Assembly (NCBI RefSeq): GCF_025195095.1
Contig: NZ_JANAVZ010000002.1
Location: forward strand, 124,001-188,000
Length of the DNA stretch: 64,000 nt
Origin: Paracoccus maritimus
Lineage (GTDB): Bacteria; Pseudomonadota; Alphaproteobacteria; Rhodobacterales; Rhodobacteraceae
Reading direction: 5' to 3'
Shown: positions 27,210 to 36,800 of the stretch, in pieces
Layout: the number at the start of each line of letters is the position of its first letter
Position numbering within the stretch: the stretch's first letter is position 1
Position numbers and translations under genes: made by a program
Notes under the pieces: generated by a model
Seen by the model: only the letters and a program-made list of their open reading frames with translations
Database searches by the model: none
Told to the model about the DNA's origin: nothing

Positions 27210-27773
27210 TCAGGTCGCAGCGTCGCGGTCGCGTCGTGCCATCAGCAAACGCCGGACATCGTCGGACAACTGATCCAGTGCCGCATCGGCCAGCCCGATT
27301 TCGGCCAGATGACGCGCAGTATTGAACAGATAATCCGCGTTCGGGCCTCGCCCGCCCTCAGCACCCGCAATGATCCGCGCCTGTTCGCGGACGCACAACC
27401 CGCCCGCATATTGCCAGTGGTCGCGCTTCATCACATAAGCCAGCGCCTGGACGCGACGCCCGTCCTGCAGTGTCAGCGGCAGCACCATCTCGTCATAGGC
27501 GCCGGTATCCAGCTCGCGCTCGCGCAGATAGGCCAGCGTTTCGGCGTGACGGTCCTCGGGGATGCGCAGGGCAAGCCCCGCGCAGCTCGCGCCAGGTTCG
27601 GCGTCCAGCCCCAGAACAAGGCCCGGCGCCTCTTCGGTGCCGCGATAGCGGGTGGAACGCAGGCAGAAGCTGCGGGAATATCCCTCAAGTCGGGCCTTGA
27701 CGGTTTCGACCGGCCCGAAGCCCGGATCCCACATCAACGATCCGTAACCGAATACCCAGAAGACATCGTTCAT
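27210..27773 (-). CDS. Gamma-glutamylcyclotransferase (ChaC-like)
   Basis: 187-residue cytoplasmic enzyme of the ChaC branch, which cleaves the gamma-glutamyl bond of glutathione to 5-oxoproline and Cys-Gly. The N-terminal FGYGSLMWDPGF is the substrate-binding YGSL motif; the catalytic Glu is probably in ERELDTGAYDE; GPNADYLFNT is a further ChaC-type segment. It lies just upstream of the ExbB-like gene on the same strand, but 86 bp separates them. Confidence 0.9.
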   Translation of the reverse strand: MNDVFWVFGYGSLMWDPGFGPVETVKARLEGYSRSFCLRSTRYRGTEEAPGLVLGLDAEPGASCAGLALRIPEDRHAETLAYLRERELDTGAYDEMVLPLTLQDGRRVQALAYVMKRDHWQYAGGLCVREQARIIAGAEGGRGPNADYLFNTARHLAEIGLADAALDQLSDDVRRLLMARRDRDAAT

Positions 27774-27891
27774 CGTCGCACACCCTTTCCCGTGCCCGGA
27801 AACTAGGTCACGATGCAGCGCGATGAAAGCCCTGCGGCCCGGACCGCCACTATGCCGGGCTTAAAATGCTGTGGCATTGGGCAGGTAACGG

Positions 27892-28929
27892 ATGCGCATT
27901 CTTTCAGGGTTGATTCTGCTTCTTCTTCTGGCGGTCGCGGGATTGTGGATCGGCGGTGAGACCTGGCTTGCCAACAGGATCATGCGCGAGGCAGAGGCGG
28001 ATCCCGGGCTGCAGGTGGCCGCGACCGAGCCCATGCGCAGGATCGACCGAATCGGTGTACGGCTGGACGAGGCAAGCTATCAGGACCCCCGCTTCTCGCT
28101 GGCCCTTCCTTGGCTGGAACTGTGGATCGCGCCGTTGTCGCTGACGACGGCGCAGGCCGGGCTGCCGGATCAGGCGATGCTGCGGCATGCTGGGCGCGAT
28201 CATGCGCTGGGGATCACGAACGGGGGGCTAAGCCTTCGTGTCGCGCCGCTGCATGGCGGCGCCGTGGCGCGCGCGAGCGTGGACAGCGGGCCGGTCACGC
28301 TGGACGCGCAGGGTCTGGCGGACCGGATCGTGCTGTCGGCCGCGATGACCGGGCTCGGCCCGTTTGCCCCCGCCAAAGCCCGATCGGCCTATGACATGCA
28401 GCTTGGGTTGCAAGGGATTGAGCCTGACGCGCTGGTTGCGCTGGGAATGCCGTCGCTGGCACTGCCTGGCAAGGTTACCATCGAGGGACCGGCGACGATC
28501 TGGCTGAACGGGATCGTCGGACCTCGCAGCCTTGGCGCGCCTGCGCAATCGGTCTGGCCAGTCGGAATACGCAGCACCGGCCTGGATCTGCGGATCGGAG
28601 CGCTTAGGGCACGCCTTGCCGGGTTCCTCTGGCGCGGCGATCATGGGCACATCGAGGGTCGGTTGGCGATCTATACCGAGGATGCATCCGAGTTGCTGCG
28701 CCAGGCCAGCGACGCTGGCTTGATCGCGTCCGATGCTGAGATGCTGGTCTCGGCGCTGCTGAACGGGATCGGACGGATGCCGTTTCCGGAGGGGGGCCGC
28801 GATGACGGGCTGAGCCTGCCCGAACCTGCCGCAGGTGAATTGCGGCTGCCGGTAACGATGAAGGACGGCAAGCTGTTTCTGGGCGATATCGAGATCGGCG
28901 CCGCGCCAGTCTTCCCGTTGCCGCAATAG
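27892..28929 (+). CDS. DUF2125 domain-containing protein
   Basis: 345-residue protein with an N-terminal signal anchor (LSGLILLLLLAVAGLWIGGE) and a long beta-rich periplasmic part. The pattern of short repeated segments on LSLTTAQAGLP, LSLRVAPLHGG and GSLP-like turns, and its place beside tyrA-hisC, match the alphaproteobacterial DUF2125 family. Function unknown. Convergent with tyrA, separated by 11 bp. Confidence 0.75.
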   Translation: MRILSGLILLLLLAVAGLWIGGETWLANRIMREAEADPGLQVAATEPMRRIDRIGVRLDEASYQDPRFSLALPWLELWIAPLSLTTAQAGLPDQAMLRHAGRDHALGITNGGLSLRVAPLHGGAVARASVDSGPVTLDAQGLADRIVLSAAMTGLGPFAPAKARSAYDMQLGLQGIEPDALVALGMPSLALPGKVTIEGPATIWLNGIVGPRSLGAPAQSVWPVGIRSTGLDLRIGALRARLAGFLWRGDHGHIEGRLAIYTEDASELLRQASDAGLIASDAEMLVSALLNGIGRMPFPEGGRDDGLSLPEPAAGELRLPVTMKDGKLFLGDIEIGAAPVFPLPQ

Positions 28930-28940
28930 GCGGCGGCGGG

Positions 28941-29867
28941 TCAGGCTTTGGGTGTTGTTGCCACGCGTCCGAAATCGGGCGCTTCGGTGTCCTGACCGGC
29001 CTCGATGATGCCGCGGCGGATCGCACGCGTACGCGAAAAATAGTCGAACAACTGCTGCCCGTCGCCCATGCGGATCGCGCGTTGCAGCACGAAAAGCTCC
29101 TCGGTGAAGCGGCCGAGAATATCCAGCGTCGCCTCGCGATTATGCAGGAACACGTCCCGCCACATGGTCGGGTCGCTGGCCGCGATGCGCGTGAAATCGC
29201 GGAACCCGGCGGCGGAATACTGAATCACTTCCTCATCGGTCACACGGCGCAGATGGTCGGCCACGCCGACCATCGTATAGGCGATCAGGTGCGGGGCGTG
29301 GCTTGTCACGGCAAGGACCAGATCGTGATGTCCGGCTTCCATGTTGTCGGTCTTGGCACCCATCGCCCGGACCAGATCCGACAAGCGGGCGACCGCGTCG
29401 GGGTCGCTGTCGGGCAGGGGGGTCAAAAGCCACCAGCGGTTGCGGAACAACGTGGCAAAACCAGACCGCGGGCCCGAATGTTCGGTTCCGGCCAGCGGAT
29501 GGCCGGGAATGAAGTGCACGCCTGCGGGCAGATGCGGGTCCACCGCGTCGATGACGGATTGCTTGACCGATCCAACATCGGTGATCGTCGCGCCGGGCTT
29601 CAGGTGCGGCGCGATTTCGGCCGCGACATCGCCCATGGCGCCGACCGGCACAGCCAGAACGACCAGATCCGCATCCCTGACGGCGGCAGCGGCGCTGTCC
29701 TCGACCCGGTCGCACAGACCGATCTCGCGGGCGATGTCGCGAGTCTCGGCGCTGCGGGCGTAACCCACGATCTCGCCGGCCAGACCGCCATCGCGCATCG
29801 CGTGTGCCATCGATCCGGCGATCAGGCCCAGCCCGATCAGCGCCACCCGGTCATAGATCACACTCAT
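28941..29867 (-). CDS. tyrA: Prephenate (or arogenate) dehydrogenase family protein
   Basis: 308-residue NAD(P)-dependent enzyme of tyrosine synthesis. The Rossmann motif VALIGLGLIAGSMA is at residues 8-21. The active-site region contains FIPGHPLAGTEHSGP with the catalytic His, and SHAPHLIAYTMVG further on. Whether prephenate or arogenate is used cannot be read from sequence. The start overlaps the hisC stop by 4 bp; the pair hisC-tyrA is common in this group, where the HisC-like enzyme may also transaminate prephenate or phenylpyruvate. Confidence 0.93.
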   Translation of the reverse strand: MSVIYDRVALIGLGLIAGSMAHAMRDGGLAGEIVGYARSAETRDIAREIGLCDRVEDSAAAAVRDADLVVLAVPVGAMGDVAAEIAPHLKPGATITDVGSVKQSVIDAVDPHLPAGVHFIPGHPLAGTEHSGPRSGFATLFRNRWWLLTPLPDSDPDAVARLSDLVRAMGAKTDNMEAGHHDLVLAVTSHAPHLIAYTMVGVADHLRRVTDEEVIQYSAAGFRDFTRIAASDPTMWRDVFLHNREATLDILGRFTEELFVLQRAIRMGDGQQLFDYFSRTRAIRRGIIEAGQDTEAPDFGRVATTPKA

Positions 29868-30955
29868 GCGTCCCTCCGGTCCGCCATGAAACGGCCGAGA
29901 CAGTCCAGAACCCGGTTGCAGCCCTGCTCATCCCCTACGGTGATGCGCAGGGCCGCAGGCAGGCCATAACCGCCGACCCGCCGCACCAGTATTCCGTCCG
30001 CGCGAAGCGCCGCGTCGGCGGCCTCGGCTTGATCCGGGTCCGAAAACCGCGCCAGCACGAAATTCGCGAAGCTGTGGTCGCAGCCGATTCCCATCTGGAT
30101 CAGGGAATCCCGCATCCGCGCGCGCATCCGGTCGTTCAGATCGGCGCAATGTGCGGTGAATTCGGTGTCGCGGATTGCAGCCTCGGCCGCGGCCATCTGC
30201 GCGTTCGACAGATTGAACGGTTGGCGGATGCGGTTCAGCACGTCGATGATATCCCGCTGCGCGTAGCCCCAGCCGATCCGCAACCCGCCCAAACCGTGGA
30301 TCTTCGAGAAGGTGCGCGTCATGATCACGTTCGGATGCCGGTCGACCAGCGACACGCCGCCATCGAATCCGCCTGCGAATTCGGTATAGGCACCGTCATG
30401 AACCAGGATGACATGGTTGGGCAGGCTATCCACCAGGCGCTGCAATTCGTCTTCACCCAGCATCGTTCCGGTCGGGTTGGCTGGATTGGCGATGAAGACG
30501 ATGCGTGTCCGGTCGGTGACGGCGGCCAGAATTGCCTCGACGTCGATCCGGCGTTCGGTCTCGGGAACGGTCACGGGCTGCGCGCCGACCATGCGCGCAA
30601 GAATCGGATACATCGAAAAACCGTGCTGGGTCGTGATGATCTGATCGCCGACCCCGGCATAGGACTGGGTGATGAATTGCAGCACCTCGTCCGATCCCAC
30701 CCCGCAGATGATCCGATCGGGGTCCAGCCCGTGCACCTCGCCGATGGCGCCGCGCAATCCGGCATGATCGGTCGAGGGGTAGCGGTGCAGATCTGCACCA
30801 GCAGCGGCAAATGCCACACGGGCTTTGTCGCTGCATCCCAGCGGATTTTCGTTCGATGAAAGTTTCAGCACCCGATCGTGCCCTGCCAGACTGCTTTCGC
30901 CGCTGACATAAAGCGCGATATCCATGATGCCGGGCTGCGGGGTGATCTGGGTCAT
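29864..30955 (-). CDS. hisC: Histidinol-phosphate aminotransferase
   Basis: PLP-dependent class II aminotransferase, 363 residues. N-terminal LSSNENPLG, substrate region NPANPTGTM, PLP-Lys in TRTFSKIHGLGGLRIGWGY, and C-terminal GILVRRVGGYGLPAALRITVG are typical of HisC. ATG at 30953-30955 gives a product starting MTQITPQPGIMDI as in relatives; the longer frame upstream is not needed. Overlap with tyrA suggests a dual role in histidine and aromatic amino-acid synthesis. Confidence 0.93.
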   Translation of the reverse strand: MTQITPQPGIMDIALYVSGESSLAGHDRVLKLSSNENPLGCSDKARVAFAAAGADLHRYPSTDHAGLRGAIGEVHGLDPDRIICGVGSDEVLQFITQSYAGVGDQIITTQHGFSMYPILARMVGAQPVTVPETERRIDVEAILAAVTDRTRIVFIANPANPTGTMLGEDELQRLVDSLPNHVILVHDGAYTEFAGGFDGGVSLVDRHPNVIMTRTFSKIHGLGGLRIGWGYAQRDIIDVLNRIRQPFNLSNAQMAAAEAAIRDTEFTAHCADLNDRMRARMRDSLIQMGIGCDHSFANFVLARFSDPDQAEAADAALRADGILVRRVGGYGLPAALRITVGDEQGCNRVLDCLGRFMADRRDA

Positions 30956-31078
30956 GGGTCTATCCTTCGGTCCGCGCCGGTCTAATCGGCGTGGCCCTGC
31001 ATTGGAAGTGGCGAAATTCTTTGCCCTCGGGCGTCTGCTGGTCGATAAAGGCCGCGTCACGAGTAACAGTGAAGTGCA

Positions 31079-32344
31079 ATGCCTGATCCCGGACTTCCCA
31101 AGGTGCTGATCGTCGCACCCAATGCCTCGGCCCGTTTCGGCGGCGAGGCGTTTCTGCCATTGAACTATTTCCGCATCCTGTCACGGCGCGGCCACCCGGT
31201 GCAGTTGATCGCCCATAACCGAAACGCCCAGGAACTGCTGGCGCTGCCGGACTGCGATCCCGAAAACATGCATTTCGTGCCAGACACGCGCTGGCACCGG
31301 ATGATCTGGCGCGCGTTCGGCCGCATGCCTGAACGGGTGCGCGACCTGATCGGCGGCGGGCTGATGACATGGCTGAACGAGTTGTATCAGGCCCGGCTCA
31401 TCCGACAGCTGATCGCACGCGGCGAGGTGGACCTGATCCACCAGCCGATCCCTGTCTCGCCACTGATGCCGTCGAACCTGCACCGGTTCGGCGTGCCGCT
31501 GGTGATCGGTCCCATGAATGGCGGGATGGATTATCCCTCAGGATACGAAGACTACGAGGGTGGCGCGACGCGCGCTTCGATCGCGCTGGGGCGCCGCGTC
31601 GCGTTGTTGTTCAACCGGATCAATCCCGGCAAGCACAAGGCGGCGGCGCTGCTGGTCGCGAATGAACGCACGCGCCGCGCGCTGCCGAACCCCCGCCATC
31701 CGCATGTCGAGACCCTGATCGAGAACGGCATCGACTTCACCCGCTGGCGCGCGCCCCAGCAACAGCGCCCCGATCCGCGGCCCGATTGCCTTCGACTGGT
31801 CTATCTGGGCCGGTTCGTCGGCTGGAAGGCCATCGACATCACGCTGCGGGCCGTCGCCATCGCCCGCGAGTCCGGATCGGACGTGACGCTGGACCTGCTG
31901 GGGGACGGCGAGGGACGCGCGGAACTGGAAACGCTGGCCGACGAATTGGGCATCGCGGATCATGTCACCTTTCATGGCTTCCAGCCGCAGGAACGCTGTG
32001 CGCAGGTTCTGGCAATGTCGGATGCGCTGGTGCTGAACTCTTTGCGCGAATGTGGTGGTGCGGTGGTGCTGGAGGCGATGGCGATGGGCCTGCCGGTCGT
32101 GGCCAGCGCGTGGGGCGGCCCGTTGGACTATCTGAACGCCGAAAGCGGCATTCTGGTCCATCCGGTCCCCCGCCATGACTTCCCGCAGCGTTTGGCGGGC
32201 GCCTTCGCGACGCTGGCGCATGACCCTGACCTGCGTGCGCGTATGGGGCAGGCGGGCCAGAAGATCGTGCGGCGCGACTTTGACTGGGAAGCCAAGGTCG
32301 ATCGAATGGTGCAGATCTATCGAGAGGCAATGCAGAACCGCTAG
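31079..32344 (+). CDS. Glycosyltransferase family 4-type protein
   Basis: 421-residue GT-B glycosyltransferase. The N-terminal domain begins KVLIVAPNASARFGGEAF, a nucleotide-sugar transferase start. The C-terminal domain has LVYLGRFVGWKAID, LGDGEGRAELE and NSLRECGGAVVLEAMAMGLP, the E-x7-E motif of GT4. No transmembrane helix, so it acts at the inner face of the membrane on an exopolysaccharide, O-antigen or glycolipid. It stands alone with no other polysaccharide genes, next to the Hint gene and the gene-poor patch; the acceptor is unknown. Confidence 0.88.
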   Translation: MPDPGLPKVLIVAPNASARFGGEAFLPLNYFRILSRRGHPVQLIAHNRNAQELLALPDCDPENMHFVPDTRWHRMIWRAFGRMPERVRDLIGGGLMTWLNELYQARLIRQLIARGEVDLIHQPIPVSPLMPSNLHRFGVPLVIGPMNGGMDYPSGYEDYEGGATRASIALGRRVALLFNRINPGKHKAAALLVANERTRRALPNPRHPHVETLIENGIDFTRWRAPQQQRPDPRPDCLRLVYLGRFVGWKAIDITLRAVAIARESGSDVTLDLLGDGEGRAELETLADELGIADHVTFHGFQPQERCAQVLAMSDALVLNSLRECGGAVVLEAMAMGLPVVASAWGGPLDYLNAESGILVHPVPRHDFPQRLAGAFATLAHDPDLRARMGQAGQKIVRRDFDWEAKVDRMVQIYREAMQNR

Positions 32345-32445
32345 TGGCCCCGGTCACAGCGCCTTTCTGGCTTGTTGTCCGCCAGCCATGAAGATCACTT
32401 TGATCATGATCGCCTGAGCTTAAGATCTTTTGCCAGCCGCTCTGA

Positions 32446-33825
32446 TCAGCACATTATTGGTTTCCGGTTGGACGCGTGACGTTCGGCCATCTTGCGGCCT
32501 TGGCGACCCTTGACCAGCGGGCGCGCCGGGCGACGTTTGAAGTCACGAGCAACGATCTCCGGAAACAACATCGCTATTTCGCGCCGCGCGGCCGGGCCAA
32601 CGGCCTTCAAGGCCTCGGGGCCGGTGAAAAGGCTTTCGGTCCAGGCGCCATTGGACCTGACGATCTCGTGCCGCTCGAACAGGAAGTGGAAATACTCCAC
32701 CTGCTCCCAATCCTCATCCTCGACCACCTCGACCCCTTCAAGCGCCAATAACTGCTTGGCTGCAACCAGGACCTCGGCAGTGCCGAACATGCGCTGCGCG
32801 ATGCTCGAAGATACAAGGATCCGGTGCTGTGGCGAGACAACAAGATCGGTCTGCGGCATCGCGGGGCCGAGAGAATTGGCGCCAATGCGTATGGGTCGAA
32901 GGTTCGGGTTCTGCCGCAATTCCTCGGACCCCAGGCTGCGGGCTCCAATCCACCTGATCTGCTGAGCGCCGCTATCCCGTGTCACCACCTCGTCTCCACA
33001 ACGTAGGCGCTCGACCGCAATGGGTCCTGCCGGTGTGTCAATCATGGTGCCGCGCGCAAAGCAGAACGTAATCGTGGCGTTGATCTGCGCATCATCGACA
33101 TAGATCGTCCCACCGGCCGAACCGCTGCGGCCGCCGATTCCGAAATCCCAGCCGCTCTGATCCGCCGTCGCCCATTGGTTGCCCGGAATTGTGCCCGAGA
33201 CTGTAAAGCTGCCGAATGACGCGGACACCGATCCGGTATCCGACACCGAAATGTTGAAATCGGACTCGGCCTGACGTACGGAAAGGCTGTCGCGGCTGCC
33301 AGAACCTGTGAAGTTGGTCGTGCCGATGACGTTGCCGTTCCAGGTGATCTGCATCGACCCGCGACCCGTCGCTGACCCCGAATAGGGGATGATCCGCACA
33401 CTCAGCCCCTCGGACACGCCCTGTTCATAGTCCAGGCGTCCGCCTGTCGGAATGACGTTGGGGCGGTAGGTGCCGAGATCGCCATAGCTGAACGACATTC
33501 CGTCAGGTTGATAGTTGCCTGAGGGGCCAAGCACGGAGTCGCCAATCTCGGACATGTCGAGGCGCATCGACGCGGTAAAGCTCGACACATACTCGTTGCC
33601 GGTCAGGTTCGGGTCGGTGCTCAGCAATGCGCCTTCATATGTGGCAGAATTGGTAGGAGTGCCTTGGACCGACACGAACACCAGTTCGTTATCGGTGCCG
33701 GCCGACAGGGGAGAGTTGGTTATTCCAACGCCAGTGCCGATCGTTGTCAGGGTGGCGCCGTCAAGGTTGTCGCCATCGCCATCGGTATTGTCGAAATTAT
33801 TGTCGTATGTATAAGTTCTCGGCAT
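32446..33825 (-). CDS. Hint-domain protein with N-terminal lectin-like domain
   Basis: 459 residues. The first ~240 form a beta-rich domain with Gly/Ser/Thr content resembling lectin/jelly-roll folds (VSSFTASMRLDMSE, WDFGIGGRSGSAGG, IYVDDAQINATI). Then FCFARGTMIDTPAGPIAVE starts a Hint_2 (hedgehog/intein) domain with the nucleophilic Cys, followed by LRCGDEVVTRD and SPQHRILVSS (the Hint B-block His). The C-terminal ~80 residues are basic and end in Cys. There is no signal peptide. Such proteins are frequent in Rhodobacteraceae and thought to be secreted and self-processed; the target is unknown. Confidence 0.85.
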   Translation of the reverse strand: MPRTYTYDNNFDNTDGDGDNLDGATLTTIGTGVGITNSPLSAGTDNELVFVSVQGTPTNSATYEGALLSTDPNLTGNEYVSSFTASMRLDMSEIGDSVLGPSGNYQPDGMSFSYGDLGTYRPNVIPTGGRLDYEQGVSEGLSVRIIPYSGSATGRGSMQITWNGNVIGTTNFTGSGSRDSLSVRQAESDFNISVSDTGSVSASFGSFTVSGTIPGNQWATADQSGWDFGIGGRSGSAGGTIYVDDAQINATITFCFARGTMIDTPAGPIAVERLRCGDEVVTRDSGAQQIRWIGARSLGSEELRQNPNLRPIRIGANSLGPAMPQTDLVVSPQHRILVSSSIAQRMFGTAEVLVAAKQLLALEGVEVVEDEDWEQVEYFHFLFERHEIVRSNGAWTESLFTGPEALKAVGPAARREIAMLFPEIVARDFKRRPARPLVKGRQGRKMAERHASNRKPIMC

Positions 33826-34951
33826 AGTGGGGGCGCCTTCGAAAAACGAGTTATATGGGCGGCAATCCTCGACTGGCCTGCTGCCGGAGATCAGGATTGA
33901 CTGACGTCTCTATGCGATCAAGTCTTTTTCGTTTCAAACGGGATGTGACGTTGCGCCGCGAAAAAGGCCGCAGCGATAGCGAGCGGTAGAATATCCTCAC
34001 CAATGCGCGCGCTAGGTTACTGTTTGGCTCAGATCCAAGGCAAGAAATGCCGAAGTGGCCCCGAACGATTGTGTTGACAGAACAGCTAATGGGTTTGGAC
34101 AGATATCCCGCCTCCGCGTCTCTTCGGAGTGAAGCGCCACAGCAAAGCATCGGTTTATTGGTGACACATTTGTGTTCAGGGACTTGTCTGCTTGATGGCC
34201 CCGCCGTGGCAGGTGCGGCTGACTTAACGTCCCACACGCATGGCAGTGATACGACAGCCGCGTTACGGTGGGCTATGGGTCTGGTCTCCTGTGGAGATGA
34301 TACAGGATGTGCGCTGTACTCTCGATGCGCTAGGATCCGTCGGGCATAGTATCGCCCCAAACAGCCTGCACCACAAATTCCTGGATCAATAGGCTGTTGC
34401 CTATCCTGATGCACGCGTTCACGCGGCGCCCGGTCTGACGACGCAAGTTGCACGAACGGAAATTCATGCGACACTTGACGACGAACCGGATCGCGCTTGG
34501 GCCGAAGTCCTGGATCGGGTGATCGTGCGAGGAAACCGGATCACGACCGTGGTGGTGTTCCTTCACCGTGCATCTGCAACAGGGCTGGTGACGGACCTTG
34601 TGCAGCAGATGGCTCATGGATGGTATGGCGGAAGGCACGCATGTGTCGCCCGGCTTGATCTTATGACAGCTGCAATCCCGTCCGTGTCGCGCAAGTTCCG
34701 CGTTTCGATGACGAATAGAGCGGCGGCCCGAGACAGGATGCGTCGTATTCCGGACTGGCCCGCGGACGGCCTTGTGACGGCGCATGAAGCCGCGAAGACC
34801 CTTAGTGTCGTTTCCTCGGAATCTGCGTTGCGGCGCGAAGCCGAAGGGGAATGGTGCGCTGACCGAATGATATCTGTGTAAGTGCCGCAAGGAAGGTTGT
34901 CCCAGCGCAAGATTGTGAAAATACAACTAAAGCAATGTATTGGAAGCTGAA
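33826..34951. other. Gene-poor, AT-richer stretch next to tRNA-Ile
   Basis: About 1.1 kb without a convincing gene. Base composition is visibly lower in GC than the flanks and the available frames (for example 34047-34349 and 34519-34881 on the plus strand) have no family resemblance, odd codon use and no good ribosome sites. One frame from about 34393 to 34881 reads EVLDRVIVRGNRITTVVV, faintly like the C-terminal part of a serine recombinase, but this is not enough for a call. The stretch starts upstream of the Hint gene and ends at the 3' end of the tRNA, so it may be the remains of an integrated element. Confidence 0.5.
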
Positions 34952-35028
34952 TGGTAGGCCCGGAGGGACTTGAACCCCCAACCAAGGCGTTATGAGCGCC
35001 CTGCTCTGACCAATTGAGCTACAGGCCC
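34952..35028 (-). tRNA. tRNA-Ile (CAU anticodon, lysidine-type)
   Basis: 77 nt including an encoded CCA. D arm GCTC...GAGC, anticodon loop CTCATAA (anticodon CAU), T arm with TTCAAGT loop. The acceptor stem reads GGGCCTG with C4-G69 and C5-G68, the pairs recognised by TilS in tRNA-Ile2, and the sequence differs from alphaproteobacterial elongator tRNA-Met. TilS would convert C34 to lysidine so that it reads AUA. Automatic tools often label such genes tRNA-Met. The 3' end faces the gene-poor stretch. Confidence 0.85.
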
Positions 35029-35148
35029 ATGCAGCGAGGTCTGACTACTGCCGGGTCATTGGGCGGTCAAGCGCAACCTCTGCGTTGGCCGTTGCCGAAC
35101 AGGGCGGCATCCGTTATCGGAGGCGCAGATTTCAGCCCGGGGGTGGTG

Positions 35149-36189
35149 ATGACGAAAAACGGGATCAGCTATCGCGATGCGGGCGTCGATATCGACGCGG
35201 GCAATGCGCTGGTCGACAGGATAAAGCCTGCGGCTGCGGCCACCGCGCGGCCCGGCGTCATGGATGCGCTTGGCGGGTTTGGTGCGTTGTTCGATCCGCG
35301 TGCGGCAGGCTATGATGATCCCGTTCTGGTGGCAGCCACCGACGGGGTGGGTACGAAGTTGCGTATCGCAATCGACACCGGGCATCTGGACGGCATTGGT
35401 CAGGATCTTGTCGCGATGTGCGTCAACGATCTGGTCTGTCAGGGCGCAGAGCCCCTGTTTTTCCTTGATTACTTCGCGACCGGCAAGCTGTCCGTCGACG
35501 AGGGCGCGCGTGTCGTCGAAAGCATCGCGCGCGGCTGCGGAATTGCCGGCTGTGCTCTGATCGGCGGCGAAACCGCCGAGATGCCGGGCATGTATCACGA
35601 CGGCGACTTCGACCTTGCGGGATTTGCGGTGGGGGCGATGCAGCGCGGCACTGCGCTGCCGCGTGATGTGAAGGCGGGCGATGTGCTGTTGGGGCTGGCC
35701 TCGGACGGGGTGCATTCCAACGGATATTCGCTGGTCCGCAAGGTCGCCGAACATGCGGGCTTGGGCTGGAACGACGCCGCGCCCTTCGCCGAGGCAAGCC
35801 TGGGCGAAGCATTGCTGGTTCCGACGCGGCTGTATGTCCGACCGGCGCTGGCCGCGATCCGTGCCGGTGGCGTGCATGCCTTGGCCCATATCACCGGCGG
35901 CGGTCTGACCGAGAACCTGCCGCGCGTTCTGCCCAACGATCTTGGGGCCGACATCGATCTGGGGGCCTGGCCTCTGCCTTCGGTCTTTGCGTGGCTGGCT
36001 GAGGCTGGCGGCATAGAACAGGCCGAGATGCTGAAGACCTTCAACAGCGGCATCGGCATGGTTCTGGTCGTTGAGGCTGACCGGGCCGATGCGCTGTCGG
36101 GGCTGCTGACCGACGAAGGTGAAACCGTTCACCGGATTGGTCAGGTCAGTGCCGATGCGGGCATCCGCTACAGCGGGACGCTTGCGTGA
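35149..36189 (+). CDS. purM: Phosphoribosylformylglycinamidine cyclo-ligase (AIR synthetase)
   Basis: ATP-dependent closure of FGAM to AIR in purine synthesis. 346 residues. N-terminal [14 protein letters not shown], the ATP-binding [39 protein letters not shown] and [15 protein letters not shown] are all hallmark segments. ATG 35149 gives the normal N-terminus; a longer frame reaching into the tRNA is excluded. Overlaps purN by 4 bp, a common operon. Confidence 0.97.
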   Translation: MTKNGISYRDAGVDIDAGNALVDRIKPAAAATARPGVMDALGGFGALFDPRAAGYDDPVLVAATDGVGTKLRIAIDTGHLDGIGQDLVAMCVNDLVCQGAEPLFFLDYFATGKLSVDEGARVVESIARGCGIAGCALIGGETAEMPGMYHDGDFDLAGFAVGAMQRGTALPRDVKAGDVLLGLASDGVHSNGYSLVRKVAEHAGLGWNDAAPFAEASLGEALLVPTRLYVRPALAAIRAGGVHALAHITGGGLTENLPRVLPNDLGADIDLGAWPLPSVFAWLAEAGGIEQAEMLKTFNSGIGMVLVVEADRADALSGLLTDEGETVHRIGQVSADAGIRYSGTLA

Positions 36190-36773
36190 AACGCGTCGCG
36201 ATCCTGATTTCCGGCGGCGGCTCGAACATGCTGCGGCTGGTCGAGGACATGACAGGCGATCATCCCGCGCGACCGGTTCTGGTTGCCTCGAACGACCCGA
36301 GCGCCGCGGGGCTGGCGCGCGCCGAACGGCTGGGAATTCCCACCGCTTCGGTCGATCATCGCGACTTTCCGCGCGACAGGGCCGGTTTCGAGGCCGCGCT
36401 GCTGAAACCGCTGCTGGATGCGCAACCGGACATCATCTGTCTTGCGGGTTTCATGCGGATCCTGACGCCTGAATTCGTGACGCGCTTCGCAGGGCGCATG
36501 CTGAATATCCACCCGTCGCTGCTGCCCAGCTATCCTGGGCTCAACACGCATGCCCGCGCCATCGCTGCGGGCGATCGGGAAGCCGGGGTGACCGTTCACG
36601 AGGTCACGCCGGAACTTGATGCCGGCCCGATCCTGGGTCAGGCACGCGTGCCTATCCTGCCCGACGACACGCCCGAGGTGCTGGCCAGCCGTGTGCTGGT
36701 GCACGAACATCTTCTGTATCCGGCCGTCCTGCGCCGGTTCGCGGCAGGCGATCGCAGCCCGGTCATGCTCTAG
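36186..36773 (+). CDS. purN: Phosphoribosylglycinamide formyltransferase
   Basis: Transfers a formyl group from 10-formyl-THF to GAR. 195 residues. [12 protein letters not shown] binds the phosphate; the catalytic Asn/His/Asp are in [17 protein letters not shown] and [11 protein letters not shown]. Start is GTG at 36186, overlapping the purM TGA (GTGA), so its translation depends on purM. Convergent with thiE. Confidence 0.96.
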   Translation: MKRVAILISGGGSNMLRLVEDMTGDHPARPVLVASNDPSAAGLARAERLGIPTASVDHRDFPRDRAGFEAALLKPLLDAQPDIICLAGFMRILTPEFVTRFAGRMLNIHPSLLPSYPGLNTHARAIAAGDREAGVTVHEVTPELDAGPILGQARVPILPDDTPEVLASRVLVHEHLLYPAVLRRFAAGDRSPVML

Positions 36774-36800
36774 CAGCAGTCAGGTTGCCGAGGGGCGAAC

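Noticed and set aside
32446..33825. RTX-type secreted adhesin
   Set aside because: The N-terminal Asp/Asn/Gly-rich stretch is too short and lacks GGxGxD nonapeptide repeats.
34047..34349. Plus-strand reading frame of 100 codons
   Set aside because: No family resemblance, poor ribosome site, Cys/Ser-rich composition unlike the neighbours; likely chance.
34519..34881. Plus-strand frame as a recombinase gene
   Set aside because: Only a short, weak resemblance; no catalytic domain and a stop just upstream at about 34390. Kept only as part of the gene-poor region.
34330..34926. Minus-strand frame of 198 codons
   Set aside because: Low-complexity His/Arg/Cys content and no ribosome site; chance frame.
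34952..35028. Elongator tRNA-Met
   Set aside because: Anticodon CAU fits, but acceptor pairs C4-G69 and C5-G68 and the overall sequence fit tRNA-Ile2 better.
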